Source: Faucicola sp902506225 (GTDB taxonomy: Bacteria; Pseudomonadota; Gammaproteobacteria; Pseudomonadales; Moraxellaceae). From it: a stretch of DNA of 64,000 nt. Numbering within the stretch: the stretch's first letter is position 1; every line of letters begins with the position of its first letter. The DNA lies in contig LR733345.1 of assembly GCA_902506225.1 (NCBI GenBank), positions 496,001 through 560,000 of the forward strand, given 5' to 3'. The position numbers and the translations under genes are program-made. Shown here piece by piece: positions 42,286-51,349 of this stretch. The notes under the pieces were generated by a model that saw nothing but the letters and a program-made list of their open reading frames with translations, did not search any database and had not been told where the DNA came from.

Positions 42286-44367
42286 TTATTTTGATAAATC
42301 TATTGCATAATCTGCTAAGCCTTTATTTGAACCGTCGTCATTATTTACGACACTGATATTGGTTAATCCTGCTTTTTGGGCAAAGTCAATTTTGTTTGCA
42401 CTCGATTTAAAGGTTACAGGACCCGCTGTTTTCACTTTGACAAACCGCCAGCTACGACTGCTACCATTATTGGTTAGTGATAAATTCTTAGCCGCTTTGA
42501 TGTAGTTAATCAGCACATCACGATTGGCATCAGGTGATTCAACTACATTGCTACTATTGATGCTATAGTACCCCTTTAGACCTGATGCACGATAATTATT
42601 GGTTGCGATGATAAATGGCGCGTTGTCTTCAATCGGCTTGCCTTTGTAGGTTAAGTTTTGGATACGGCTACCGATAGGTTTAGTCACATCAATTTCATAT
42701 TGCACATCGGGTGAGGTAAACATATCAAAGTTATACCCAGGAAAACTGCTGATTAACGCTTGTGGCGTAGTAAGGCTTGGGTTTATTTGATTAAAGCGTT
42801 TGGCAGAATTCTCTAGCCATTTTTTGATATCACTGCCTTGTATTTTTACTGCAAACACGGTATTTGGATACAGGTATAAATCAGCCGCATTGTTAATGGC
42901 GATATTTCCTTGAGCGACGTCCGTATAATCTGAACCCCCTGCAAATCCGCTTTTAAATGGGGCACTCACTGATAAGACAGGGATATCTTTATATTGTGGC
43001 AAATTGGCGTTAATGTAATCGCTGATATAATTGGCTTGGGCTTGGTTGACCACTTGAATCGCTGACACATCACCCACATCAGCGAAGTAAGAAGTCATTG
43101 AGAAATCGGATGTACCGATTGGGGTTTTGACATAATTAATAGTGGCATTATGTTCTGCTTGAATTAATTGAGCCACTCGCGGGTTAGCTGCTACAAAAGT
43201 TTTATCAGCATTTTGTATAGTACGCACTTCCACTTTGGTATTGTTTTTATTGACGCCCCATTTTTTGCCATCAAAGGTTAAATTCAATTTGATGACCCCT
43301 AACCCTTTACCCCAAAAACTTGGCATGACCGCAGGTACGTTGTTTAAAAAGCCATTAACTTTATCAATACCTGCTTGGTCTAGGCGGGTGTCTTTGCTAT
43401 TAGCATCGGGAAACACTTGATGTGTGTGTCCCATCAAAATCGCATCAATACCTGCCACTTGCGATAGATGCCAACTGGCGTTTTCCATTGTTGGGCTATA
43501 TGGTGAGGTATCAATACCACCATGCGACAAGGCGACAATGACATCTGCACCTTCATTTTTCATTTGTGGCACATATTTTTCTGCCATTTCTTTCGCACCG
43601 GCGGTGGTGACTTTGCCGTCTAGCCATTTTTTGTCCCATTGCATAATACCGGGTGTGGTAAAGCCAATGATACCAATTTTTAGCGGTACGGTAACCGTCT
43701 TACCATCTGGTGTGGTTGCCGTAAAGGTTTTGGTAATGATTTTATAAGGCTTAAACAGTGGCTGATTATTGCGAGTGCTAATGACATTGGATAAAACCAA
43801 GGGAAAGTCAGGTCCTTTACAAGCACTGGCACTTGCAGTTATGCTATCAACATTAAACTGACTGCCTGTAATTTGATTAAGATAGTTCAGCCCATAGTTA
43901 AATTCATGGTTACCAATCGTACCTGCATCGTATTTTAGGTCATTCATAACCTTATAAATGCCCAGTGTTTCGTCGCATTTGACAGGGTTTACCGTTGCTT
44001 GATAGTCACCTAAAGCACTACCTTGAATGGTATCACCGTTATCTAGCAAGATATTATTGGCAGATTCACTACGAGCGTTATTAATAAGCGTTGCGGTTCG
44101 CTCAAGCCCAAAACTTTTGTCTTCTGTCAACTTGTAATAATCATAACTCATGACATTATTATGCAAATCTGACGTTTCAAGAATAGTAAAGTTAAGGTTC
44201 GTATTGGTAGCGATTTGCTGTGGTTTAGGGTCATTACTATCATTATCATTGTTATTACAAGCAACAAGTGACATGCTTGCTACAATCATGGATGTGGTAA
44301 GGCAAATGCGCTTGATTTGCGTATTTTTATAATAATGGTTTTTATAATGATGGGGCTTATAGTTCAT
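42286..44367 (-). CDS. cpdB: 2',3'-cyclic-nucleotide 2'-phosphodiesterase / 3'-nucleotidase, lipoprotein
   Basis: Exported metallophosphoesterase that hydrolyses 2',3'-cyclic nucleotides and 3'-nucleotides for phosphate and nucleoside scavenging. A lipoprotein signal is visible with the lipobox SLVAC (Cys37). The metallophosphatase domain has FTILETSDLHNNVM, IGNHEFNYGLNYL, SHGGID and MGHTHQVFPD. The C-terminal 5'-nucleotidase domain follows, with TNNYRASGLKGYY. At 693 aa it is slightly longer than E. coli CpdB, which is periplasmic rather than lipidated. The first 20 residues are unusually His/Tyr/Lys-rich, so the true start may be later. No Pho box is seen. Confidence 0.88.
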   Translation of the reverse strand: MNYKPHHYKNHYYKNTQIKRICLTTSMIVASMSLVACNNNDNDSNDPKPQQIATNTNLNFTILETSDLHNNVMSYDYYKLTEDKSFGLERTATLINNARSESANNILLDNGDTIQGSALGDYQATVNPVKCDETLGIYKVMNDLKYDAGTIGNHEFNYGLNYLNQITGSQFNVDSITASASACKGPDFPLVLSNVISTRNNQPLFKPYKIITKTFTATTPDGKTVTVPLKIGIIGFTTPGIMQWDKKWLDGKVTTAGAKEMAEKYVPQMKNEGADVIVALSHGGIDTSPYSPTMENASWHLSQVAGIDAILMGHTHQVFPDANSKDTRLDQAGIDKVNGFLNNVPAVMPSFWGKGLGVIKLNLTFDGKKWGVNKNNTKVEVRTIQNADKTFVAANPRVAQLIQAEHNATINYVKTPIGTSDFSMTSYFADVGDVSAIQVVNQAQANYISDYINANLPQYKDIPVLSVSAPFKSGFAGGSDYTDVAQGNIAINNAADLYLYPNTVFAVKIQGSDIKKWLENSAKRFNQINPSLTTPQALISSFPGYNFDMFTSPDVQYEIDVTKPIGSRIQNLTYKGKPIEDNAPFIIATNNYRASGLKGYYSINSSNVVESPDANRDVLINYIKAAKNLSLTNNGSSRSWRFVKVKTAGPVTFKSSANKIDFAQKAGLTNISVVNNDDGSNKGLADYAIDLSK

Positions 44368-44573
44368 GATAGTTCACTAAATTAGGCTCAAATAAGAGCG
44401 TTGATAAATTTGTGAAATATCATAGAAAGGTTGCGTGACAAAATGATGAATAGCTAGGGGCTAATAAAATTCGCTGCCCGCTGCCTACCGTCAAGTGACC
44501 CTGCAAACACCCAATTGTTACGACCAAGCACTCACGTAGGCATCTGATTGTCTGCCCAATTCTGGAATAACTC

Positions 44574-45668
44574 TTAGCTTGCTCGCCAATACACTTTTAG
44601 TACGCTATTATCGCGACTTAACTGTAATAACTCATCCAATAGCGAACGCAGTTTTTTCGTTGTTGTCGCTTCAAGCCCGCCCCAGATGTGGTCAATTTTG
44701 TGAGGATGTTGTTGCAAAAAATTTTGTAGGGTCGTAAAAATCTGCGTATGGGGCAGTTGGTTATCATTCGCCACAATTGGCAATACCGTTGCGGGATACT
44801 GGGCTAAAACGTCTTCTAAATAAGCCAAATCTAGCGGGCTTTGCAAAAAGGTAAGTACAATCGGCGGTATTGTCTGCTCGGTCATTGGCGACTGCTCTAA
44901 CAGTCTGGCTACGGTCGGTAGTGAGGTTTCATCAGCGATTAATAGACTTTGTCCCTGTGGCTGATTAACATCGAGATGATCGATTTTTTCGGGGAATTCT
45001 CGCTCACTGGTAAAAATATCGCCTATTTTTAACGATTTTACCCAAGTTTCGCCAAGACTGATTTCGCCGTTTTTTTCTCCATGACAATAGATATCTATCC
45101 AAGCAAGGTTTTGCGTTTCACCGTTTTCATTCACCGTTTGCCATGCCTTGCGAAGCGTATAATAGCGGTAGGGGCGGGGGTGTTTTTTTAGGTCGGTGTC
45201 GGGCAGTTTGACATCAAACAAAAACGCATAACCTGCAGGTAAATCCGATAAATCGCTATCGGTTTGCACTGTCAAACGATACATATGGTGACTGACCGCT
45301 TCCACGCTTTGCAGGCAAAATTGACGCTGCTTGATGTCAATGGTTTTTTTACCTTGTTTGCGGTCACTGCGCTGCAATAAGGCGACATATTGGTCGTTAA
45401 ATGTTTCAAGGGTTTGGGCCGGCTCACTAAATGCCAAAAGCTGATTGTCTAAGTGCGGCTCGTTTTGCGCAAATTGCAAATCCAACAGCAAGCCTTGTTG
45501 ATAGATTTGGCGTAAGGTCGCATTTTGCAAGGTTTTTTGCTGAACCTTGGTTAAGTTTAGCAAGCCTAACGCCATGTGCTTCATATCATCGCTGTGGTCT
45601 TCGTTGATGTGATCGATGATGTCGGCAATTTCTGGGTCATCAAATAAAGTCAGATTTTCTGGGTGCAT
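44574..45668 (-). CDS. Siderophore-interacting protein (FAD-dependent ferric reductase) with N-terminal DUF2470
   Basis: Cytoplasmic flavoprotein that reduces ferric siderophores to release iron. Residues 1-95 form a DUF2470-like domain (IIDHINEDHSDDMKHMALGL). The ferredoxin-reductase-like part follows, with the FAD motif RPYRYYTLR and the NAD(P)H-side segment LLIADETSLPTVARLLEQSP. It is 364 aa, longer than plain ViuB/YqjH (about 250) because of the extra domain. It is the last gene of the minus-strand iron locus with the receptor and ATPase remnants. It looks intact but its promoter probably lay upstream of them. Confidence 0.85.
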   Translation of the reverse strand: MHPENLTLFDDPEIADIIDHINEDHSDDMKHMALGLLNLTKVQQKTLQNATLRQIYQQGLLLDLQFAQNEPHLDNQLLAFSEPAQTLETFNDQYVALLQRSDRKQGKKTIDIKQRQFCLQSVEAVSHHMYRLTVQTDSDLSDLPAGYAFLFDVKLPDTDLKKHPRPYRYYTLRKAWQTVNENGETQNLAWIDIYCHGEKNGEISLGETWVKSLKIGDIFTSEREFPEKIDHLDVNQPQGQSLLIADETSLPTVARLLEQSPMTEQTIPPIVLTFLQSPLDLAYLEDVLAQYPATVLPIVANDNQLPHTQIFTTLQNFLQQHPHKIDHIWGGLEATTTKKLRSLLDELLQLSRDNSVLKVYWRAS

Positions 45669-45745
45669 AGAATGTAGTTTTTGTTAAAGGGCGATAAGGA
45701 AAGAACTTGGGGTAACAAGTCCTTTGTTTAGATTTATGAATATGA

Positions 45746-47026
45746 TTAAAACTTCGCGGTTAAGCTAACACTGGCTTGTCGCTCTGCGCCCATCCAGCAA
45801 TTATTGCGGTCATAACAACTACCCACGTAGGTTTTGTCAAACAAGTTACTGACAGTCAAGCCCACATCGAACACGCGGTTGATTTGATAACTGCCAGCCA
45901 AATCCACCAAGGTGACACTTGGCAAGGTATCTGAGTTTTCTCTATCAATCTGCATCCCAGCGATATGTCGCACACCCACTTGTACCGCGGTTTTGGCGTT
46001 GGGTTTCATACTTGCCCAAAGGGTGGCGTTGTGTTTGGCAATTTGTTGCGGGGTATTGCCGACCAGTTGCGGGTTAAACTCATCTTTAGTGATTTCGGCA
46101 TCGACATAACCATAGCCGACACCCACATTGAACCAATCGTTGAAACGATGATCGGCAGAAATTTCAAAACCTTTTGATGTGGTTTCACCTGTTTGGGTTT
46201 GTTTGGTCCAGTCGGTGGCAGTGACCGTGTCATTTTTGCGCGTGATATCGTAGGCAGACAGCGTGGCTTTGGTGGCTTTATCTGCTGAGTTGTGTTTTAT
46301 GCCGACTTCAACTTGGTTGGCGGTGGTGGGTTTAAAGGCTTCACCTGTAATATAGTTGACGCCTAACACGGGTTGAAATGACTGAGCGTAGCTGACATAG
46401 GGAGCAAATCCATTGTCAAGTTGATACAGGGCGGACAATCGCCCAGATGTTTGCTTGGCTTCGTTGACGGTGGTTTTTGTATTGCTACCTGTGGCAGTAG
46501 TTTTGGTGGTGCTTTTATAGTCATCATGGCGCAACCCTGCGACCACAGTAAGCTTATTCCATTGCATTTCATCTTGTAGATAAACGCCGAATTGACTTTG
46601 CTCAATATCATCGGTTTGTTGATAGCCTGTCAAACTAAGGGCAGTTTTGCTAAATAAATCATAATCAGGATCGCTTAAATCGATGATGGGTACGCCATTG
46701 TACATGGCGTCTGCGTACTTAGCCGTGCTGTCAGTTTTTTGATAGTCCACACCCAATAGCAAATTATGGGAGGTATTATCGGTAATCAGACTATAAGCCA
46801 ACTGGTTATCCGTCGCCCAGTTGGTCATTTTTTCATCGGTCGTGTAGGCGGTGCGTATCAGCTTGCTGTCTGAGTCCTCGCTAAAGCCTTGATGGTAGGT
46901 GTTTTTTTGTTGGGCATCGGCATCGGTATAACGCAAGGTATGTTTAAAGGTTAACAAATCATTGATTTTCCAGTTGATGGTCTCGCTTGGCATAAAGACT
47001 TTTTTACTAAAATCATTCCATTTATC
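45746..47026 (-). pseudogene. TonB-dependent siderophore receptor, 5'-truncated
   Basis: About 425 residues of the C-terminal beta-barrel of a TonB-dependent receptor. Alternating barrel strands are readable, and the end NLFDKTYVGSCYDRNNCWMG...ASVSLTAKF is the classic C-terminal strand with terminal Phe. The signal peptide, TonB box and plug domain are gone. The frame runs through WNDFSKKVFMPSETINWK and is open only to about 47029, where it meets the ATPase remnant in a different frame. Without a plug or signal peptide it cannot work as a receptor. Confidence 0.85.
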
Positions 47027-47333
47027 GCCCTAACATCACCAGTTCGGCAACGGTAAATTGACTGGCATCAGGCAATTTTTGCGGTAAATAGGCGACTTGT
47101 TGGGCGAAGGTTTTTGGCGGTAAATCAAAGATTGATTTGTCAGCAAAATCCTGTAATAAAATCTGTCCGCTAGTGGGGGTTGTTTCCCCTGCCAAAGCTT
47201 TAATCAATGTCGATTTGCCCGAACCGTTATGCCCAATTAAGGCATAGATTTTTCCCTTCTCAATGGTGACATTGATGTTGTGTAAAAGGGTTTTTTGTTG
47301 GCGCATGACGGTAAGCGATTGGGTGGTTAGCAT
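47022..47333 (-). pseudogene. Iron-siderophore ABC transporter ATPase, 3'-truncated
   Basis: First 103 residues of a FepC/FecE-type ATPase. Walker A is intact (LIGHNGSGKSTLIKALAGE), and the Q-loop region reads VAYLPQKLPDASQFTVAELV. The frame ends after MLGR, where family members continue with a Tyr-Pro-type segment. The signature motif, Walker B and switch are missing. It is directly followed by the receptor remnant in another frame, so one deletion joined the two genes. The start region and Fur-box promoter are preserved. Confidence 0.85.
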
Positions 47334-47380
47334 GAGTTGACCCGGGTCAAAGTTTTAAAATAGCAAATCATAGCATTGAT

Positions 47381-47399
47381 GATAATAATTATCATTAAT
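47381..47399. promoter_or_regulatory. Fur box 1
   Basis: GATAATAATTATCATTAAT matches 15 of 19 positions of the classical Fur box GATAATGATAATCATTATC. It lies about 50 bp upstream of the ATPase remnant. Confidence 0.7.
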
Positions 47400-47432
47400 T
47401 TTTATAAATAAGAATTAATATCATTTAAGATA

Positions 47433-47461
47433 TTGATAACGATTATCATTCACACTATAAT
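47433..47461 (+). promoter_or_regulatory. tonB promoter overlapped by Fur box 2
   Basis: TTGATA and TATAAT are spaced by exactly 17 bp. The interval 47435-47453 (GATAACGATTATCATTCAC) also matches 15 of 19 Fur-box positions, so bound Fur would cover the -35 and spacer. This predicts iron repression of tonB. Confidence 0.8.
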
Positions 47462-47504
47462 ACAGCGATTTCAAAAGTTTCCCTAAACATACAGCGCTAT
47501 AACT

Positions 47505-48539
47505 ATGCCTATCCAACGTCACGCTAACTTTAGTCAAGCCCATTTCTCAAACGATATTAGCAGCATATTCGATAAAAAGTCGGGCACGTTGGCGCTGATT
47601 GGCGTATTGAGCTTACACGGTATCGTAGCGATTAGCTTGGCAAATATGGCAACGCCTGATATCAAACCGCCCAACGTCACGCCACCGTTAGAAATTAGCT
47701 TTATCGCGCCACCCCCTGTGGCAGACAAGCCCAAAGAGACGGCGGTAACAGCCGAGCCAAAACCGATAAAACAATTACCTAAACCCGTCGAAAAGCCAAA
47801 AGAAAAGCCGATAGAAAAACCCATCAGCAAGCCTATTGAGAAAACAGTTGAAAAACCGATTTCTAAAAAACCTGTAGAACAACCGATTAAACCATTACCC
47901 GAACTGTCGAAACCAGCAGAAAAAACTATCGTTAAGCCGCCACAAGTTGACCAAAACATTGTCATGGCAAGGCAACTAGCCCTCGCCAATGAGCGAGCCG
48001 AACAAGCGCAAAAACAAAAACAACAAGAATTGGAACGGCAACAAGAATTGGAACGCCAACAAATCCTTGCACGGCAAAAAGCGTTGCAAAATCAATTAAT
48101 TGAACAACAAGAACGTGAGCGCAAACAAGCAGAAATGGATCGTCAAAAAGCGCTAGCTGATGCCAAAGCCAGACAAGCAGATGAAGCTAGGGCGAAAGCC
48201 GAAAAGGCAAAACAACAACAAGCCGACAAGGATAAAGAAGCCGAGCAAGCGCAAAATAATGCACCTGTGAGCTTTTCGGCAGGGCAAGCAAGTTGGCGAC
48301 GTCAACCTAGCTTTAGCTGTCATAGTGAAGACCTGGAAAACGGCGCATTGACGGCTATTATTCGCTATACGGTGGACAAACAAGGCAATCCAACCAGCGT
48401 CACTTTAGCCAAATCGACCGGCAATGTCAGAGTCGATAGACAACTGTCTATGCAGGCTAAGAGCGGCAAATTTAACCCCTTTACCAAAAATGGCGTACCG
48501 GTGGTGGGTATTGTCAATCTACCGGTTCGCTGTCAATAA
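47505..48539 (+). CDS. tonB: Energy transducer TonB with TolA-like coiled-coil segment
   Basis: Couples the inner-membrane proton gradient to outer-membrane receptors. One membrane segment (about 28-48) contains the conserved SLHG histidine region. A Pro/Lys/Glu-rich periplasmic spacer (55-150, many EKPI/KPV units) follows, then a Gln/Glu/Lys/Ala coiled coil (155-250, e.g. QKQKQQELERQQELERQQ) more like TolA. The C-terminal TonB domain ends the protein (IIRYTVDKQGNPTSVTLAKS). Two Cys residues (in SFSCHSED and at VRCQ) could form a disulfide. 344 aa. Its Fur-controlled promoter is shared with the broken iron genes. ExbB/ExbD are not adjacent. Confidence 0.87.
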   Translation: MPIQRHANFSQAHFSNDISSIFDKKSGTLALIGVLSLHGIVAISLANMATPDIKPPNVTPPLEISFIAPPPVADKPKETAVTAEPKPIKQLPKPVEKPKEKPIEKPISKPIEKTVEKPISKKPVEQPIKPLPELSKPAEKTIVKPPQVDQNIVMARQLALANERAEQAQKQKQQELERQQELERQQILARQKALQNQLIEQQERERKQAEMDRQKALADAKARQADEARAKAEKAKQQQADKDKEAEQAQNNAPVSFSAGQASWRRQPSFSCHSEDLENGALTAIIRYTVDKQGNPTSVTLAKSTGNVRVDRQLSMQAKSGKFNPFTKNGVPVVGIVNLPVRCQ

Positions 48540-48561
48540 ATAGTAAACCTATTAACGCAAA

Positions 48562-48597
48562 AAAACCCTCTAAATAGTTTATTGAGAGGGTTTTTTT
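48562..48597. terminator. Bidirectional terminator between tonB and the nitroreductase gene
   Basis: AAAACCCTCT and AGAGGGTTTT form a perfect stem with A and T runs on both sides. The genes converge here. Confidence 0.88.
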
Positions 48598-48610
48598 GAT
48601 ACTTGATGAA

Positions 48611-49246
48611 TTAATTGTATTCAATAACAAAATCTTCAGTGGCGACACGTACTTTTGCCATAGGCGCAATCCAATCACGTGCTGGATCTGAAACACCCAC
48701 GTACATGATTACGATACTTTTTAGCCCCAATTTCTCTAAACCTAATACCTCGTCAATCAGCTTAGGATCGAAGCCTTCGGCAGGGCAACTGTCTACTTTA
48801 AGCTCTGCTGCTTGAGCCAACGCAAGTCCCAAGCCAATGTAAGCTTGGCGAGCGATATGTTCAAAATTTTCGTCTTTGCTTTTTTTAGCCACACTTGCTT
48901 TAAGCATGGAAGTATAGCTATCAAAACGCCCTCTAGGTAAGCCACGCTCATCTGTGGTCATGTCATACACGGTATCAATTTTTTCAGCGCTATAATCCTG
49001 CCAACCTGCAAAAACAAGCACGTGAGAACATTCTTTCATGCAGTCAGGATTGAGCGCACCGGCCACTAGCTGCGCCTTAATGGCTTGGTTTTTAACCACG
49101 ATAACTTTAAAGGGTTGCAATCCCGATGAGGTAGGTGCCAGTCGAGTGGCTTCGATGATTTTGTCGATATTTTCTTGACTCACACTTTGGTTTGGGTCAA
49201 AGGCTTTGACGGCATGGCGCCATTGTAAATTTTCAATCAGTGACAT
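48611..49246 (-). CDS. NAD(P)H-dependent nitroreductase family protein
   Basis: FMN-dependent oxidoreductase of the NfsB/nitroreductase superfamily. It begins NLQWRHAVKAFDPNQSVSQE and contains the FMN-site segment EATRLAPTSSGLQPFKVIVV. The middle has AYIGLGLALAQAAELKVDSCP and the end has ARDWIAPMAKVRV. It is 211 aa. The natural substrate (quinones, nitro compounds, flavins) cannot be told. It neighbours oxidative-stress genes. Confidence 0.88.
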   Translation of the reverse strand: MSLIENLQWRHAVKAFDPNQSVSQENIDKIIEATRLAPTSSGLQPFKVIVVKNQAIKAQLVAGALNPDCMKECSHVLVFAGWQDYSAEKIDTVYDMTTDERGLPRGRFDSYTSMLKASVAKKSKDENFEHIARQAYIGLGLALAQAAELKVDSCPAEGFDPKLIDEVLGLEKLGLKSIVIMYVGVSDPARDWIAPMAKVRVATEDFVIEYN

Positions 49247-49255
49247 GAAATATTC

Positions 49256-49459
49256 CTAATCTAGTGATACAACTATAATGATAATAGTAGCATGATAAAA
49301 GTTATTGCCCAAGCCTTTAAACAAAGCTAAAGAAAGCTCGATGTTGCCAATTTTATCATTGGCTTTTAGATAGCTTGGGTGGCTTTCAACTTGCTCAACA
49401 AAACGGTGAATATGCGGGAACTGGTCTTTGACAGCTGAGCGAGCCGCTTGAAATGGCAA
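49256..49459 (-). pseudogene. Glutathione S-transferase C-terminal remnant
   Basis: The frame reads PFQAARSAVKDQFPHIHRFV, then EQVESHPSYLKANDKIG. This matches the last helices of bacterial glutathione S-transferases, where intact proteins read SFPLEAA...YPxLxxxLxRIxARPAY. About 65 codons survive. The N-terminal glutathione-binding domain is absent and there is no proper start; the 5' end abuts the ohr gene. Confidence 0.6.
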
Positions 49460-49473
49460 TTATGTTAAATTAA

Positions 49474-49890
49474 TTATGCGACTACTTGGGTATGCAGACG
49501 TACGTCGACATTGCCACGCACGGCATTGGAATACGGGCAGACTTTGTCCGTCGTTTCAACCAAGGCTTGGGCTTGTTCTTCGCTAACGCCGCTAAGTTCA
49601 ATATACAAATCGATGTCAAGCGCATAACCGCCTTGGCTATTCATGCCAAGCCCCACCACTGCTGAGGTTTTTGAGCTGACGCCTTCTAGCTTCATGCGCT
49701 GTGCCACATGAGTCAACGCATTGTCAAAACAAGCGGCATAGCCCATGGCAAATAGTTTTTCTGGGTTGACGCCTGTGCTATTTTGCTCAGGGGATTGTAA
49801 ATCAAAGCCCAGTGAACCATCTTCTAGTGCAACGTGACCTGAGCGGCCGCCTGTTGAGATCGCAGTTGGGGTTTTATAAAAAATTTTCAT
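49474..49890 (-). CDS. ohr: Organic hydroperoxide resistance protein
   Basis: OsmC/Ohr-fold peroxidase that reduces organic hydroperoxides using two cysteines. Cys54 is in MGYAACFDNAL, and the second catalytic Cys is in KVCPYSNAVRGN. GGRSGHVALEDGSLGFDLQ is also typical. The 138-aa length separates it from OsmC. The ohrR regulator lies upstream on the same strand, with a palindromic candidate operator between. Confidence 0.93.
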   Translation of the reverse strand: MKIFYKTPTAISTGGRSGHVALEDGSLGFDLQSPEQNSTGVNPEKLFAMGYAACFDNALTHVAQRMKLEGVSSKTSAVVGLGMNSQGGYALDIDLYIELSGVSEEQAQALVETTDKVCPYSNAVRGNVDVRLHTQVVA

Positions 49891-49999
49891 AAGAGTACCT
49901 TATTTTGAATTGTTAACTTGCGTGAATGAATGAAAAAAATCGGCGATAGATGTTACAACATTCGCCACAGTATTTAGGTTTTAATATTTAGTTTGAAAC

Positions 50000-50023
50000 A
50001 ATTATATTTTACACAATATAATT
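50000..50023. promoter_or_regulatory. Candidate OhrR operator palindrome
   Basis: AATTATATT and AATATAATT are perfect 9-bp inverted arms separated by TTACAC, in the ohrR-ohr gap. OhrR sites are A/T-rich palindromes of this kind. Confidence 0.65.
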
Positions 50024-50172
50024 TTCAGTGCCTAGACAAGGTAATAAAATTCTCACACGCTGCATACAAACTAATAACAAATGACTAAAAATGCTAAATC
50101 TAACGATACCCTAACAAGACGCATGATAATAGATAAGACGTAGCCAGATAGCGCTTAACGCTAAAAATTTGT

Positions 50173-50637
50173 TTAAGGATTTTTGGGAGATATATTTTGG
50201 GTACACACCTCTGTATGAGTCGGGCAGAGTTTTTGCGCCACTTGTTTTAGCAGATCTATGGCTTCGTCATCTAACTGCATGGCAGCTAACATAGCACTAG
50301 GAATGGACGCAGCTTGGATTTTTAGGGCATCCCCTTTGGCAGTGAGCGATATCTGTACCACCCGTTCGTCTTGCGTGGCACGCTCACGGTGCACAAAGCC
50401 TTTGGCTTCAAGACGTTTTAATAAAGGGGTCAGGGTGCCAGTATCAAGGTCTAAAAAATCACCCAATGTGCCGACAGTTTGTGGACTTTTTTCCCATAGC
50501 ACTAGCATGACAAGGTACTGTGGATAGGTCAAATCCAAGGCTTTTAGCAGGGGACGATAGTGGTTAGTGATACTTTTTGACAGTGAATAAATGGGAAAAC
50601 ATAACTGGTTACTAAGTTTGAGGGCATCAAGGCTCAT
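50173..50637 (-). CDS. ohrR: MarR-family organic peroxide sensor OhrR
   Basis: Repressor of ohr released by oxidation of a reactive cysteine. The sensing Cys13 is in NQLCFPIYSLSKSI, the conserved OhrR N-terminal motif. The winged-helix part contains LGDFLDLDTGTLTPLLKRLE and the wing arginine segment RERATQDERVVQISLT. I chose ATG 50637 (154 aa, the family length), although the frame is open to 50706. Two further cysteines near the end (LCPTHTEVC) may serve as resolving partners. Confidence 0.88.
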   Translation of the reverse strand: MSLDALKLSNQLCFPIYSLSKSITNHYRPLLKALDLTYPQYLVMLVLWEKSPQTVGTLGDFLDLDTGTLTPLLKRLEAKGFVHRERATQDERVVQISLTAKGDALKIQAASIPSAMLAAMQLDDEAIDLLKQVAQKLCPTHTEVCTQNISPKNP

Positions 50638-50860
50638 CGTATTTTTTGGGACTCTAGAGATGAAAGGGTCATTGACCACTATAGGAAAAAACGCATCTTT
50701 GTGCAATCATTAACCACAATTAGCGGTCTGTGAAGTCAAGCAGTTGATAGCCGATGATAGTGCATAATTTGCCAAAGATGGCGGGTTAAATGACGGCATT
50801 TGTTTTTAAATTCATAATCTTGCATAATGGGTTTGGTGTACTAAAAATCAAGGTGGGGAT

Positions 50861-51319
50861 ATGCTAATTGAGCCTTGGCACTGGCTAATTTTGGGGTTAG
50901 TGCTGATTATTCTTGAACTATTCTTGACCAGTTTTGTGAGTTTATCGATTGGTGTGGCGGCGATTGTGGTGGCCGCTTTGTCATGGTTATTACCGTTTAG
51001 CTGGTTTTTTTGGCTGATGGTATGGCTGATACTGTCGGTGATTTTTACTATCATTGGTTTTAAATTTATCAAGCCGTATATGCAAAATCGTACCACAGCA
51101 GGATTGGGTTCGGGGGTTATCATCGGGGAAACAGGCATGATTGTTCAAAGTCCGCAAGCAGATAAATTGGGCAAGATTCGTTTTAGTGTGCCAATTTTTG
51201 GGGCGGATGAGTGGGTGTGTCGTAGCTACCAAAGCGCACCGCTGGCAGTTGGCGATAGAGCCATTGTCGTGGATGTCATCGGTAATGAGTTGCTTGTAGA
51301 ATCCACCAAGCATCAATAA
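50861..51319 (+). CDS. NfeD-family membrane protein
   Basis: 152 aa with three membrane segments in the first 75 residues (WHWLILGLVLIILELFLTSF and following), then an OB-fold domain (about 90-150) containing GETGMIVQSPQADK. NfeD proteins are genetically paired with SPFH proteins, and an SPFH gene follows after 30 bp. They are thought to act together in membrane microdomain or quality-control functions. Confidence 0.87.
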   Translation: MLIEPWHWLILGLVLIILELFLTSFVSLSIGVAAIVVAALSWLLPFSWFFWLMVWLILSVIFTIIGFKFIKPYMQNRTTAGLGSGVIIGETGMIVQSPQADKLGKIRFSVPIFGADEWVCRSYQSAPLAVGDRAIVVDVIGNELLVESTKHQ

Positions 51320-51337
51320 GCATTAGTAAGCATCAAT
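51308..51337. repeat. Three tandem 10-bp repeats at the nfeD stop
   Basis: AAGCATCAAT, AAGCATTAGT and AAGCATCAAT follow each other. The first covers the end and stop of the NfeD gene. Confidence 0.85.
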
Positions 51338-51349
51338 AAAGGAATTGTC

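Noticed and set aside
44368..44573. A Pho box upstream of cpdB
   Set aside because: No pair of CTGTCAT-like half sites at the right spacing could be found in the gap.
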